Below are positions 1 through 8,671 of a DNA stretch of 35,522 nt, one piece after another (the stretch's first letter is position 1; each line of letters starts with the position of its first letter). Source of the DNA: Dankookia rubra (GTDB lineage Bacteria > Pseudomonadota > Alphaproteobacteria > Acetobacterales > Acetobacteraceae); the NCBI RefSeq assembly GCF_004355005.1, contig NZ_SMSJ01000054.1, forward strand, positions 1-35,522, in the 5' to 3' direction. The notes beneath the pieces were generated by a model, which ran no database searches, was not told the origin of the DNA, and was given only the letters and a program-made list of their open reading frames with translations. The translations under genes and the position numbers were made by a program.

Positions 1-1
1 G

Positions 2-109
2 GACCACTGGGGCCGGCGATTGGGGGCCGCCAACCTCCGCCTGATCGCCTCCATGCACCGCGCCATGGGCGGGCGCGCCCGCATCGCCGGCTGGATGGAG
101 CCGCCGTGA
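2..109 (+). CDS. C-terminal end of an unidentified protein (partial)
   Basis: The frame is open from the left edge to a TGA at 107-109 and encodes the last 35 residues of a protein that starts outside the window. The tail ends in GRARIAGWMEPP and has the arginine- and alanine-rich composition of its neighbours. The third-position GC bias agrees with real coding. I do not recognise the family from so short a tail. The next gene begins about 100 nt downstream on the same strand, so the two could be cotranscribed. Confidence 0.45.
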   Translation, partial: DHWGRRLGAANLRLIASMHRAMGGRARIAGWMEPP

Positions 110-208
110 GCGGGGCGATTCGTTTTGCGCCAGATCAAGCGTAGCCAGGCGGCACCTGCCGCAGCATGGATATCCCTGTTGTCCTCGCATCGCCGGAGTC
201 GCCCACTC

Positions 209-1315
209 ATGCTGCAGCCGCCGCCCGCCGAACCGGGGATGCGCGAGGAGGAGGTCGATACCCCCGCCCTGCTGCTCGACCTCGACGCCTTCGAGGCCAA
301 TCTCGACGCCATGGCGGCGCTGCTGGCGCCGACCGGCGTGAAGCTGCGGGCGCATGCCAAGACCCACAAGTCGCCGGTGATCGCGCGGCTGCAGATGGCG
401 CGCGGCGCGGTCGGCCAATGCGTGCAGAAGGTGGCGGAGGCCGAGGCTCTGGCCTGGGGCGGCATCCCCGACATCCTGGTCAGCAACCAGGTGGTCGGGT
501 CCAGCAAGCTGGCGCGGCTGGCGGCCCTGGCCTCGATCGCCGAGGTCGCGGTCTGCGCCGACGATGCCGCGCAGGTCGGCGAGATCGCCGCGGCGGCGGA
601 GGCCGCCGGCGTCCGCATCCGCGTGCTGGTCGAGATCGACTGCGGCGCCGCCCGTTGCGGCGTGGCCCCGGGACCGGAGGCGGTGGCCCTGGCCGAGCGC
701 ATCGCCGCCAGTCCGCATCTCCGCTTCGGCGGGCTGCAGAGCTATCATGGCAGCGCCCAGCACAAGCGCAGCCCGGGGGAGCGCGAGGCGGCGATCGGCC
801 ATGCCGCCGAGGTCACCCGCCGCACGGTCGAGCAGCTGCGCCAGCGCGGCCTGGCCTGCGAGATCGTCGGCGGCGGCGGCACCGGCACTTTCGCGCTGGA
901 GGCCGCGAGCGGCGTCTATACGGAGATCCAGGCGGGGTCCTACGCCTTCATGGATGCCGACTATGCCCGGAACGACGTCCCGCCGCCCTTCCGGCAGTCT
1001 TTGTTCGTGTTGGCCACGGTGATGAGCCGGTCGCTGCCCGGCGTCGCCGTGGTGGATGCCGGGCACAAGGCGGTGGCGATCGACAGCGGCCTGCCGCTGG
1101 TGCAGGGCCGGCCGGGGCTGCGCTACGCCGGGGCCTCCGACGAGCACGGCAAGCTGCTGGTCGAGGATGGCGCGGCGCCGGTGCTCGGGGAGAAGCTGCG
1201 GCTGGTGCCGGGCCATTGCGACCCGACGGTCGATCGCTACGACTGGTATGTCGGGGTGCGGCGGGGGCGGGTGGAATGCCTCTGGCCGGTCGCCGCCCGC
1301 GGCGGAATGCATTGA
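209..1315 (+). CDS. D-threonine aldolase / 3-hydroxy-D-aspartate aldolase-like PLP enzyme
   Basis: This is a PLP enzyme of fold type III (alanine racemase-like N-terminal barrel plus the D-serine dehydratase-like C-terminal domain). The family cleaves D-3-hydroxy-amino acids such as D-threonine to glycine and an aldehyde, or dehydrates D-serine. The DTPALLLDLDAFEANL start and the RAHAKTHKSP motif (about residues 48-56) carry the Schiff-base lysine. Near the C-terminus PGHCDPTVDRYDWYVG supplies the His and Asp that bind the divalent metal in D-threonine aldolases. HCD fits the aldolase branch better than the HxC pattern of eukaryotic D-serine dehydratase. The frame is open from a TTG at 125, but family alignment starts near residue 10 of the ATG at 209, which has GGAG about 12 nt upstream. 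An ATG at 239 is also possible. It is a cytosolic enzyme. Family call is firm; the exact substrate is not. Confidence 0.85.
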   Translation: MLQPPPAEPGMREEEVDTPALLLDLDAFEANLDAMAALLAPTGVKLRAHAKTHKSPVIARLQMARGAVGQCVQKVAEAEALAWGGIPDILVSNQVVGSSKLARLAALASIAEVAVCADDAAQVGEIAAAAEAAGVRIRVLVEIDCGAARCGVAPGPEAVALAERIAASPHLRFGGLQSYHGSAQHKRSPGEREAAIGHAAEVTRRTVEQLRQRGLACEIVGGGGTGTFALEAASGVYTEIQAGSYAFMDADYARNDVPPPFRQSLFVLATVMSRSLPGVAVVDAGHKAVAIDSGLPLVQGRPGLRYAGASDEHGKLLVEDGAAPVLGEKLRLVPGHCDPTVDRYDWYVGVRRGRVECLWPVAARGGMH

Positions 1316-1440
1316 GGCGGAATGCCGGCGCGCGGGGCTGACCCGCGCAACCCGCCGAAGCGGGGCCGGCGCGCGTCGCCGGCGGTGATCCGAGACCGGC
1401 GCCCGGGGCCCTTCAAGCGGGGACCCCCGGACCGGCGGCG

Positions 1441-2652
1441 TCAGCCGGCGCGACGGCTGGCTGAGGCGGTTTTCACCGGCTTGGCCGCCGGCTTCTCGGC
1501 GGCCTTGCCCGAGGCGGCCTTGCTGGCCACCGCCGGCGGGCGCCTGACCGGGGCGGTCCCGCGGCTGGTGTCGCCCTGCTCGATCCTCGCCACCGGCCGG
1601 GCCACCGGCTTGCCGCCCTTGGTGGCCGCGGTCATCCGCAGCAGCGACGGCCTGGTGTCCACCAATCGGAAGGCGCTGCCCTTCGGGGCCGGCGCGCTGC
1701 GGCGGGCGACGACGACCTGCCGGCCGGCAGGGCGCCCGGTGCGGGCGAGCGTCGCGGCGCTGGCGCTTGCCATCATGCCGGGCATGGCGCGGCGGGCGAC
1801 CATGGCGTCGCGCGGCGCGACGCCGAGGCCGGCGAAGCCCTGGTCGAGCAGCGCCATCATGTGGCGGTCGCGCTCCCGGCCGGTGCGGCCGCCGAAGACC
1901 GCGGCGACGAGGCGGATGCCGTCGCGCTGGGCGGAGGCGACCAGGTTGAAGCCGCTGTCGTCGACATAGCCGGTCTTGATGCCGTCGGCGCCCTCGTATT
2001 CGTTCAGCAGCCGGTTGTGGTTCCAGTGGGTGCGGCCGCGGAAGACGAAATGCGGGGTGGAGAAGAAGGTATAGCGGTCCGGGAAGTCGCGGATCAGCCG
2101 CTGGCCGAGCATGGCCATGTCGCGCGCGGTCGAGACCTGGTCGATGTCGGGCAGGCCGGAGGCGTTGCGGAAGGTGGTCCGCGTCATGCCGAGGCCGCGG
2201 GCGCGCAGGGTCATCATCTGCGCGAAGCGGTCCTCCGACCCGCCGCCGAGCAGCTCGCCGAGCGCGGCGGCGGCGTCGTTGGCCGACTTGGTGACCAGGG
2301 CGAGGATCGCCTCCTCGACCGTCAGGTTCATCCCCGGGGCGAGTCCCAGCTTGGACGGTGCCATGGAGGCGGCGGAGTAGGAAACCGGCACCGGCGTCGA
2401 GAGCGTGATGCGGCCGTCGCGCAGCGCCTCGAACGCCATGTAGACGGTCATCATCTTGGTGAGCGAGGCTGGATATCGCCGCTCATCCGGGCTTGCGGCG
2501 ATCAGGGCATTGCCGGTTCGCGCGTCGACCACGATGGCGGCATAGCGTTCGCTGCCGATTTGAGCCGAAGCCGGAACGGCAGCGCCGATTCCGCAGGCGA
2601 GCATGAGGGCGCGAATGGCCCTCAAGCGCAAGGATGCGCTGGTCCCGAACAT
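1441..2652 (-). CDS. dacF: D-alanyl-D-alanine carboxypeptidase (penicillin-binding protein, peptidase S11)
   Basis: It trims the terminal D-alanine of peptidoglycan stem peptides in the periplasm. The three active-site motifs of the serine penicillin-binding proteins are all present: SLTK (Ser63 nucleophile, Lys66), SAN (123-125) and KTG (226-228). Residues 1-31 form a signal peptide ending in PASAQ. The catalytic domain runs to about residue 290. The rest is a basic, Ala/Pro/Lys-rich tail of low complexity, in place of a clear PBP5 C-terminal domain, and no amphipathic anchor is obvious. The start at 2652 is chosen because the signal peptide begins there and an AGGGGG ribosome site lies just upstream; an in-frame ATG 24 codons earlier adds non-family residues. 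It is transcribed divergently from the phasin gene. The dacF/dacC-type symbol is by family, not proven orthology. Confidence 0.92.
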   Translation of the reverse strand: MFGTSASLRLRAIRALMLACGIGAAVPASAQIGSERYAAIVVDARTGNALIAASPDERRYPASLTKMMTVYMAFEALRDGRITLSTPVPVSYSAASMAPSKLGLAPGMNLTVEEAILALVTKSANDAAAALGELLGGGSEDRFAQMMTLRARGLGMTRTTFRNASGLPDIDQVSTARDMAMLGQRLIRDFPDRYTFFSTPHFVFRGRTHWNHNRLLNEYEGADGIKTGYVDDSGFNLVASAQRDGIRLVAAVFGGRTGRERDRHMMALLDQGFAGLGVAPRDAMVARRAMPGMMASASAATLARTGRPAGRQVVVARRSAPAPKGSAFRLVDTRPSLLRMTAATKGGKPVARPVARIEQGDTSRGTAPVRRPPAVASKAASGKAAEKPAAKPVKTASASRRAG

Positions 2653-2888
2653 GGCAGCCCCCTGATACGCGGCACCGCCCCCCCGGCATGCCAGCGAATC
2701 GTCCACACGATACGGTGTTGCCAACGCCGTTGTCCACCGGAATGGAACGAGAACCTCGCGGAAGCAATCACTTGCCTCGTGAGGGTGCGCCGGCGTGTAA
2801 ACACCCGTGCCTCCCCTCCTATCCGCGCGTGGTTAACAGAGTACCGACAGAGTTTCCCTGATCGCCGATCCGTGAGACGCAATTCGCA

Positions 2889-2960
2889 TTGTGCGATGCA
2901 AAAAAGTCTTGCGGCGGCACCAGGAGGACAGGTACTACCCTTCATGTTGCAGTGCAGCAA
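2889..2960 (+). promoter_or_regulatory. two TGC-rich near-palindromes upstream of the phasin gene (candidate PhaR sites)
   Basis: TTGTGCGATGCAA (2889-2901) and GTTGCAGTGCAGCAA (2946-2960) lie in the 368-nt divergent gap between the carboxypeptidase and phasin genes. PhaR repressors of alphaproteobacteria bind TGC/GCA-rich elements before phasin genes, and release them when polyhydroxyalkanoate granules form. The match is by eye and the motifs are imperfect palindromes. The rest of the gap (2653-2888 and 2961-3020) shows no gene; it must hold the divergent promoters, but I cannot assign -35/-10 boxes. Confidence 0.4.
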
Positions 2961-3020
2961 AGCGGCGCACCAACGGGGTTCAACGCCCCGGACCGGCGTC
3001 GAGCAAGGGTGAGGCGAGAC

Positions 3021-3719
3021 GTGGCAATCCGAAAGAGCAAGGCGATGGCGACCGTGACCGAGGCGAAGGTGGCTTCCACCCCGGCCCCGCGCGCGCGACC
3101 CAGAGCCAAGGCGATCGAGGCCATGGCCGAGGCGGACGAGACGGCGCCGGCGGCCCCTGAACCCGGGATCGGGACCGTCGCGGCCAAGGCCGCGCTGCCC
3201 GAGACGCAGGCGCCGTTGGAAGCGGCAGCGGAACATGCGGCCATCGAGGCCGCTCCGCAGGTCCTTCCGCCGGCCGGCACGATCAGCGACGCAGCCCCCG
3301 CGCAGCCGACGCGCATGACAATGGAGACCACCATGGAACAGGCAACCAAGGCGACCGAAGGCTTCCTGAAGGCCGCGGAGCAGGCCACCGAGTTCACCCG
3401 CGGCAACTTCGAGGCAATGACCAAGGCGACCCAGCTCTACGTCGCCGGCGTGCAGGACCTCGGCAAGCAGACGATGGCGATGTTCCAGGGCCTCGCCGAC
3501 CACGGCGTCGCCGGCGCCAAGGCGCTCGGCTCCGTCAAGAGCCTGAAGGAAGCCGCCGAGATCCAGGCGACCTTCGCCCGCGCCGCCGTCGAGAAGAGCC
3601 TGGCCGAAAGCGCCAAGCTGCAGGAAGCCGCGCTGAAGCTGGCCGAGACCTCCTTCGCGCCGCTCTCCGCCCGCATGACGCTGGCGGTCGAGAGCTTCGG
3701 CAAGCCGCTCGCGGCCTGA
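3021..3719 (+). CDS. phasin family protein (polyhydroxyalkanoate granule-associated)
   Basis: Phasins coat the surface of polyhydroxyalkanoate granules and control granule size. The C-terminal part, from about METTMEQATKATEGF onward, is the phasin domain: an amphipathic, Ala/Lys/Glu-rich helical region with typical stretches such as EFTRGNFEAMTKATQLYV and SVKSLKEAAEIQATFARAA. Ahead of it is an extension of roughly 90 residues, rich in Ala, Pro and Glu, which looks disordered and is longer than in many phasins. I start at GTG 3021, preceded by AAGGGTGAGG; an ATG at 3045 is a close alternative. The frame stays open back to 2889 but that part overlaps the putative operator. The gene stands alone, followed by a strong terminator. 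Confidence 0.85.
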   Translation: MAIRKSKAMATVTEAKVASTPAPRARPRAKAIEAMAEADETAPAAPEPGIGTVAAKAALPETQAPLEAAAEHAAIEAAPQVLPPAGTISDAAPAQPTRMTMETTMEQATKATEGFLKAAEQATEFTRGNFEAMTKATQLYVAGVQDLGKQTMAMFQGLADHGVAGAKALGSVKSLKEAAEIQATFARAAVEKSLAESAKLQEAALKLAETSFAPLSARMTLAVESFGKPLAA

Positions 3720-3771
3720 TCACGGCAACGCCGCGGCATCCCGGCCCGAGCGGCCGGGACGCATGAAATAG

Positions 3772-3839
3772 GGCCCGGACCGGGCCGCCCGTCCCCCGAC
3801 CCGGGGGCGTGGCGGCCCGGTCCGGGCCTTTCTTTGTTG
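3772..3839 (+). terminator. rho-independent terminator of the phasin gene
   Basis: A perfect 18-bp stem pairs 3772-3789 with 3811-3828 and is followed by TTTCTTTGTTG. The 21-nt loop holds a smaller hairpin (CCCCCGACCCGGGGG), so the structure is nested. A second 8-bp hairpin (arms 3739-3746 and 3752-3759) lies between the phasin stop codon and the main stem, and may protect the mRNA 3' end. Confidence 0.88.
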
Positions 3840-4147
3840 CGGCCCTTGGCCCCGGGCCGCGCGAGCCTGGTGCGCGCAGGGCGGATTGCCGCCATCGGGC
3901 GGTGCCGCCCCGGGGCGATCCGCTGCCCGATGCCGCGTCCCGGTCGGTCCGGGCTTCCCGGCGCCCCCCCGCCGCCCCATATCTTTGCCGATGCCCACGC
4001 GTCGTGCTTCACCTGACGCCGCGCGCGGCACTATTCTTCGCGGCGGGTCGGCGCCGGGAACCAGCCTCGGCCGGCCCCGGAGACCAGCTGCCAGGCGAGC
4101 CCCGTCTTCCGGGAACTCCTTCCGGGACACTCCCACCAGGAACTTCG
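3840..4147. other. gene-free leader before clpS
   Basis: No convincing gene on either strand. Open frames here are shadows of GC-rich sequence without family similarity. A weak sigma70-like pair, TTCACC (4008-4013) and TATTCT (4032-4037) with an 18-nt spacer, could be the clpS promoter; this is a guess by eye. Confidence 0.3.
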
Positions 4148-4495
4148 ATGAGCGACCAAGACAAGCGACCGAACGGAGGGAACCCGCCCGGCGACACCAC
4201 GCCGAACACCGGCGTGGTGGTGAAGACCCGGCCGCGCACCAAGAAGCCGGCCATGTACAAGGTGCTGATGCTCAACGACGACTACACGCCGATGGAGTTC
4301 GTTGTGCATGTCCTGGAACGCTTCTTCCAGAAGAACCGGGAGGAAGCGACCCGGATCATGCTGCACGTGCATCGCCGCGGGGTAGGGGTTTGCGGGGTCT
4401 ATACCTATGAAGTTGCCGAAACGAAAGTGACGCAAGTGATGGACTTGGCCCGGCAGAACCAGCATCCTCTCCAGTGCACCATCGAGAAGGAGTGA
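4148..4495 (+). CDS. clpS: ATP-dependent Clp protease adaptor ClpS
   Basis: ClpS is the cytosolic N-recognin that delivers N-degron substrates to ClpAP. The 115-aa product has a flexible hydrophilic N-terminus of about 35 residues, then the adaptor fold with the degron pocket: [19 protein letters not shown] (Asn43-Asp44-Asp45) and His75 in [23 protein letters not shown]. These are the residues that grip the N-terminal amino group and side chain of substrates. The ATG at 4148 follows an AGGA 8 nt upstream. An upstream in-frame extension is Arg/Pro-rich and unlike ClpS. It lies immediately before clpA, the usual order in proteobacteria. Confidence 0.97.
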   Translation: MSDQDKRPNGGNPPGDTTPNTGVVVKTRPRTKKPAMYKVLMLNDDYTPMEFVVHVLERFFQKNREEATRIMLHVHRRGVGVCGVYTYEVAETKVTQVMDLARQNQHPLQCTIEKE

Positions 4496-4717
4496 CCCGG
4501 ACCTTTGCCCCGTGCCGCGTCTTGCGACGGGAATCGCAAACCTTTCCGCGCGACACTGCAATGACTCCGGAGAGGTCGGGCCGGTACTTTCATCCCACTC
4601 CGCCGAACGGGGGGGATGCCTCGGGGAGCGGATGGTCCAAGATGTTCAACCGGGGAAACCCTCCGTCGCTTCCGGGCGATGTCCCGTACGATGGTTCTCA
4701 TTGGGAGCGTCTCTAGC

Positions 4718-7063
4718 ATGCTGTCACGCAACCTCGAGCAGACGCTCCATCGCGCCCTCGGCCTCGCGAATGAACGCCGGCACGAATACGCGACCCTGGA
4801 GCATCTCCTCCTCGCCCTGACCGACGACACCGACGCCTCGACCGTCCTCAAGGCCTGCGGCGTCGATACCGAGAAGCTCAAGCGCGACCTCACCGAATTC
4901 CTCGACAAGGACCTGGCCGGCCTGGTCACGGAACGGGCCGGCGACCCGAAGCCGACCGCCGGCTTCCAGCGCGTCGTCCAGCGCGCCGCGATTCATGTGC
5001 AGTCCAGCGGCCGGGACGAGGTGAGCGGCGCCAATGTCCTGGTCGCGCTGTTCTCCGAGCGTGAGAGCCACGCGGTCTACTTCCTGCAGCTGCAGGACAT
5101 GACGCGGCTCGACGCGGTGAACTTCATCAGCCACGGCATCGCCAAGGCGCCGGGCCGTGCCGCCAGCCGTCCGGTCGCCGGCACGCCCTCCAACCCGCAG
5201 AACGAGGAGCCGGAGAAGGAGGAGAAGCCCGCCCGCGGCCGCAGCCAGGACGCGCTGACCAACTATTGCGTCAACCTCAACAAGAAGGCCCAGGCCGGCA
5301 AGATCGACCCGCTGATCGGCCGTGACACCGAGATCGAGCGGACGATCCAGATCCTCTGCCGCCGCACCAAGAACAACCCGCTCTATGTCGGCGATCCCGG
5401 CGTCGGCAAGACTGCCATCGCCGAGGGCCTGGCCAAGCGGATCATCGAGGGCGACGTGCCGGAGGTCCTGCTGAAGAGCACGATCTACGCGCTCGACATG
5501 GGCAGCCTGCTGGCCGGCACCCGCTACCGCGGCGACTTCGAGGAACGGCTGAAGGCGGTGGTGAACGAGCTGGAGCAGCAGCCCGGCTCCATCCTCTTCA
5601 TCGACGAGATCCACACGGTGATCGGCGCCGGCGCGACCTCGGGCGGCGCCATGGATGCCTCGAACCTGCTGAAGCCGGCGCTCGCCCAGGGCACGCTGCG
5701 CTGCGTCGGGTCGACCACCTACAAGGAATACCGCAACTACTTCGAGAAGGACCGCGCGCTGGTCCGCCGCTTCCAGAAGATCGACGTCAACGAGCCGAGC
5801 CTGGAAGACGCGGTAAAGATCCTGCAGGGCCTCAAGACCAACTACGAGAAGCACCACAAGGTCCGCTACACGCCAGAAGCCATCCGCGCCGCGGTCGAGC
5901 TCTCGGCCAAGTACATCCACGACCGCAAGCTTCCGGACAAGGCCATTGACGTCATCGACGAGGTCGGCGCCTCGCGGATGCTGCTGCCCGAGGGCAAGCG
6001 GCGGAAGACCGTCACGCTGAAGGATGTCGAGGAGATCGTGGCGAAGATCGCCCGCATCCCACCGAAGACCGTCAGCAACGACGACAAGGAGACGCTGAAG
6101 ACGCTCGAGCGCGACCTGAAGTCGATGGTCTTCGGCCAGGAGAAGGCGATCGAAACGCTCTCGGCGGCGATCAAGCTGTCCCGCGCCGGGCTGCGCGACG
6201 CGGAGAAGCCGATCGGCAACTACCTCTTCTCCGGCCCGACCGGCGTCGGAAAGACCGAAGTGGCGAAGCAGCTGGCGAAGACGCTCGGGATCGAGCTGAT
6301 CCGCTTCGACATGTCGGAATACATGGAGCGGCACAGTGTCAGCCGGCTGATCGGCGCGCCGCCGGGCTATGTCGGCTTCGACCAGGGCGGCCTGCTGACC
6401 GACGCCGTCGACCAGCACCCGCATGCGGTCCTGCTGCTGGACGAGATCGAGAAGGCGCACCAGGACCTCTACAACATCCTGCTGCAGGTCATGGACCACG
6501 GGAAGCTGACCGACCACAACGGGAAGACGGTGGATTTCCGCAACGTCATCCTGATCATGACGACGAATGCGGGCGCCGCCGAGATGGCCAAGACGGCGAT
6601 CGGCTTCGGCGCGACGGTCCGCATCGGCGAGGACACCGAGGCGATCAACCGCATGTTCACCCCGGAATTCCGCAACCGGCTGGACGCGATCGTGCCCTTC
6701 TCGGGCCTGACGCCGGAGATCGTCGGCCGGGTCGTCGAGAAGTTCGTCATGCAGCTGGAAGCCCAGCTGGCCGACCGCAACGTCACCATCGAGCTGAGCT
6801 CTGCGGCGAAGGAATGGCTGGCCGAGAAGGGCTTCGATCCGCTCTATGGCGCGCGCCCGCTCGGCCGCGTCATCCAGGAGTTCGTCAAGAAGCCCCTGGC
6901 CGAGGAGCTGCTCTTCGGCAAGCTGACCAAGGGCGGCGCGGTGAAGGTGGGCATGAAGGACGGCGCGCTGTCCTTCGAGTACCTGGAAGCCGCGGCGCCC
7001 GCCCTGCCGAAGCCCGAGGAAGGCGACGGCGAGGCGGAGAAGGAGCCGGAAACGATCGAGTAG
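4718..7063 (+). CDS. clpA: ATP-dependent Clp protease ATP-binding subunit ClpA
   Basis: ClpA is a AAA+ unfoldase that feeds proteins to ClpP. The 781-aa protein has two Clp-N repeats (about 1-150), a linker rich in Glu/Lys, D1 with Walker A GDPGVGKT near residue 225 and Walker B ILFIDEIH, and D2 with Walker A GPTGVGKT near residue 506 and Walker [11 protein letters not shown]. The ClpP-docking loop is AIGFG at about 627-631. The lack of a long middle coiled-coil between the domains separates it from ClpB. The start at 4718 matches the family start [14 protein letters not shown] and has GGGAG 10 nt upstream; in-frame ATGs at 4691 and earlier add unrelated residues. The 222-nt gap to clpS holds no gene. 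The length is normal and no damage is visible. Confidence 0.97.
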   Translation: MLSRNLEQTLHRALGLANERRHEYATLEHLLLALTDDTDASTVLKACGVDTEKLKRDLTEFLDKDLAGLVTERAGDPKPTAGFQRVVQRAAIHVQSSGRDEVSGANVLVALFSERESHAVYFLQLQDMTRLDAVNFISHGIAKAPGRAASRPVAGTPSNPQNEEPEKEEKPARGRSQDALTNYCVNLNKKAQAGKIDPLIGRDTEIERTIQILCRRTKNNPLYVGDPGVGKTAIAEGLAKRIIEGDVPEVLLKSTIYALDMGSLLAGTRYRGDFEERLKAVVNELEQQPGSILFIDEIHTVIGAGATSGGAMDASNLLKPALAQGTLRCVGSTTYKEYRNYFEKDRALVRRFQKIDVNEPSLEDAVKILQGLKTNYEKHHKVRYTPEAIRAAVELSAKYIHDRKLPDKAIDVIDEVGASRMLLPEGKRRKTVTLKDVEEIVAKIARIPPKTVSNDDKETLKTLERDLKSMVFGQEKAIETLSAAIKLSRAGLRDAEKPIGNYLFSGPTGVGKTEVAKQLAKTLGIELIRFDMSEYMERHSVSRLIGAPPGYVGFDQGGLLTDAVDQHPHAVLLLDEIEKAHQDLYNILLQVMDHGKLTDHNGKTVDFRNVILIMTTNAGAAEMAKTAIGFGATVRIGEDTEAINRMFTPEFRNRLDAIVPFSGLTPEIVGRVVEKFVMQLEAQLADRNVTIELSSAAKEWLAEKGFDPLYGARPLGRVIQEFVKKPLAEELLFGKLTKGGAVKVGMKDGALSFEYLEAAAPALPKPEEGDGEAEKEPETIE

Positions 7064-7097
7064 GGCTCCCGCCCGGATCGCGGGCAGGTATCATCAG

Positions 7098-7134
7098 ACG
7101 GGCGTGGGGGATGACCCCACGCCCGTTTTCATTT
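7098..7134 (+). terminator. rho-independent terminator after clpA
   Basis: A perfect 12-bp stem (7098-7109 with 7115-7126) and a 5-nt loop GATGA are followed by TTTCATTT. It ends the clpS-clpA transcript 35 nt after the clpA stop codon. Confidence 0.9.
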
Positions 7135-7153
7135 CCAGGGGCAGGAACGCCAG

Positions 7154-7495
7154 ATGAGCGCCATCAAGGACTGGGACGCCTACAACGCCGCCGCACGCGA
7201 GCAAGGCAAGGCGCTGAACGCACTGCACCCCGAACTGGTCAAGGGCTTCGGCGCGCTGAGCCGGGGCGCTGCCACCACGACCCACCTGGATGCCAAGACG
7301 CGCGAGCTGATCGCCCTCGCCGTCGCGGTCACCACCCGCTGCGACGGCTGCATCGATGCGCATGTGCGGAAGGCCAAGCATGCCGGGGCAACCAAGGCCG
7401 AGATGGCCGAGGCGCTGGGCGTTGCCATTGCGTTGAATGCCGGGGCGGCCTTCACCTATTCGCTGCACGTGCTGGACGCGGCGGGAGAGGAATAG
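7154..7495 (+). CDS. carboxymuconolactone decarboxylase / AhpD-family protein
   Basis: This 113-aa protein has the all-helical AhpD-like core. The redox motif CDGCIDAH gives Cys63, Cys66 and His70, the pattern of alkylhydroperoxidase members rather than of true carboxymuconolactone decarboxylases, which usually lack the Cys pair. Members act in the cytosol as peroxide or disulfide reductases, often with an unknown partner. The ATG at 7154 follows CCAGGGGCAGGAACGCCAG. It sits alone between the clpA terminator and a convergent phosphatase gene. The specific substrate cannot be read from the sequence. Confidence 0.88.
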   Translation: MSAIKDWDAYNAAAREQGKALNALHPELVKGFGALSRGAATTTHLDAKTRELIALAVAVTTRCDGCIDAHVRKAKHAGATKAEMAEALGVAIALNAGAAFTYSLHVLDAAGEE

Positions 7496-7632
7496 GACGG
7501 CGGGAAGGGAGACCTATCGCCTCTCCAGGTCGCGACCTGCCTTTTGCCGGATTCGCGCTCGCCGCGCGACGACGGCCGAAATTCCAGGAATCGAAAAGGA
7601 AGCTGGGGAGAACACCGTTTCCCCAGCCATGC

Positions 7633-8109
7633 TCACCCGAACCCCCCGGCCCGGATGAAGGCTTCCTGCTCCGGCGTCTCGATCGCCCCTGGCCGGGCGG
7701 CGCGCACGGCGGCGATCGCCGCCGCAGCCTCCAGCCCTGATTGGCGCAACAGGCAGGCGGCGAAGGTGCCGTTGCGGCCGAGCCCGGCAGCGCAATGCAC
7801 CACGACGCGCCCCTCCGCAGTCCAGGTGGCGCGCAGCAGCGGGGCGATGCCCGACCAGGCAGCCAGCGCCGCCGTGCCGGGCGGCTGCATGTCGGGGATC
7901 GGCATCCGGTGCCAGGCAAGACCCGCCACGGCAACCGCCGCCGCCATCCCGGGCGGCAGCTCGGCCGGCTCCTGCAGGGTCAGCAGGTCGGTGGCACCCC
8001 AGGCGCGGATCGCCGCGAGGTCGGCGGCCAAGTCACCGCCGCGGCGGCCAGGCGCATGGGTGATACCGAGCAACCCGCCGCCCGGCAGCCGCAGGGCGTC
8101 TACCCTCAC
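7633..8109 (-). CDS. dual-specificity / tyrosine phosphatase-like protein
   Basis: This 158-aa protein carries the cysteine phosphatase P-loop HCAAGLGRNG (His105, nucleophile Cys106, Arg112) and an upstream IPDMQPP loop whose Asp73 is the likely general acid. The early GITHAPGRRG region resembles the CDKN3-like bacterial phosphatases. It probably removes phosphate from proteins or small phosphorylated molecules in the cytosol. The start is GTG at 8109, which overlaps the stop codon of the preceding NUDIX gene by 4 nt (GTGA), so translation is probably coupled. The residue after the catalytic Arg is Asn where tyrosine phosphatases usually have Ser or Thr, with Gly-Thr following. Confidence 0.82.
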   Translation of the reverse strand: MRVDALRLPGGGLLGITHAPGRRGGDLAADLAAIRAWGATDLLTLQEPAELPPGMAAAVAVAGLAWHRMPIPDMQPPGTAALAAWSGIAPLLRATWTAEGRVVVHCAAGLGRNGTFAACLLRQSGLEAAAAIAAVRAARPGAIETPEQEAFIRAGGFG

Positions 8110-8540
8110 GCCGCCCGCGGCGGCTCCAGGCCCAGCATCAGGCTGACGAGACCACCTTCCTGCACCAGGGCTGCGGCCTCGGCCAGGGTAAACCAGCGGC
8201 GCTCCCGTTCGGCCATCTCCGGCCAGCGGTCGAGCAGGCTATCGACCTCCAGCGGATAGACCTCGACGTTGCAGGTCACACTGGCGCCATTGGCCAGGCG
8301 CTTGGGATAGGCGTACTGGCCGATCGGCGTCTTGGCGATGCGGCCGCGGATGCCGGCTTCCTCGAAGGCTTCCTGCGCCGCCTGGGCGGCGGCGCTGTGC
8401 CGCTTCTCGATCCAGCCCTTGGGGATGACCCAGCGACGGGTCTCGCGGCTGGTGACCAGCATGACCCGAAGCTCCGCACCCTCACGGCTGAGCGGCAGGG
8501 CGGCACATTGGCGGCGGGATGTGGCGGAGCGGCTCGGCAT
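8106..8540 (-). CDS. NUDIX hydrolase with a non-canonical Nudix box
   Basis: The 144-aa product hydrolyses a nucleoside-diphosphate-linked substrate if active. It resembles the diphosphoinositol polyphosphate phosphohydrolase-like bacterial NUDIX group (VTSRETRRWVIPKGWIEK). The box region starts at Gly42 and keeps Glu57, Glu60, Glu61 and Gly63, the metal-binding core. The first conserved Glu is His48, and the conserved Arg before the REUxEE stretch is Gln56. Loss of that Arg, which normally orients the catalytic Glu, could lower activity. The ATG at 8540 begins a short basic N-terminus. Its stop codon overlaps the GTG start of the phosphatase, so the two enzymes are made together and may act on related phosphorylated compounds. 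Confidence 0.85.
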   Translation of the reverse strand: MPSRSATSRRQCAALPLSREGAELRVMLVTSRETRRWVIPKGWIEKRHSAAAQAAQEAFEEAGIRGRIAKTPIGQYAYPKRLANGASVTCNVEVYPLEVDSLLDRWPEMAERERRWFTLAEAAALVQEGGLVSLMLGLEPPRAA

Positions 8541-8671
8541 GATGTTCCGGGATCTGAATCGTTACTCTCGCATGGATGGTTGGGATACTATACGGACAAG
8601 CCGTCGATTTGTTGCCTCTCTTGTCGGTTTTTGCCGCCTTGGCAGGCATATTTGATCGCGCGCCAGGCGGC

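Noticed and set aside
4724-6517. 597-codon minus-strand frame over clpA
   Set aside because: It is a shadow of clpA with arginine-, valine- and leucine-rich nonsense and no start signal.
7526-7539. 14-nt perfect palindrome CAGGTCGCGACCTG in the gap after the AhpD-like gene
   Set aside because: A palindrome of this length is expected by chance about twice in 35 kb, there is no pairing loop or T-run, and no matching site recurs.
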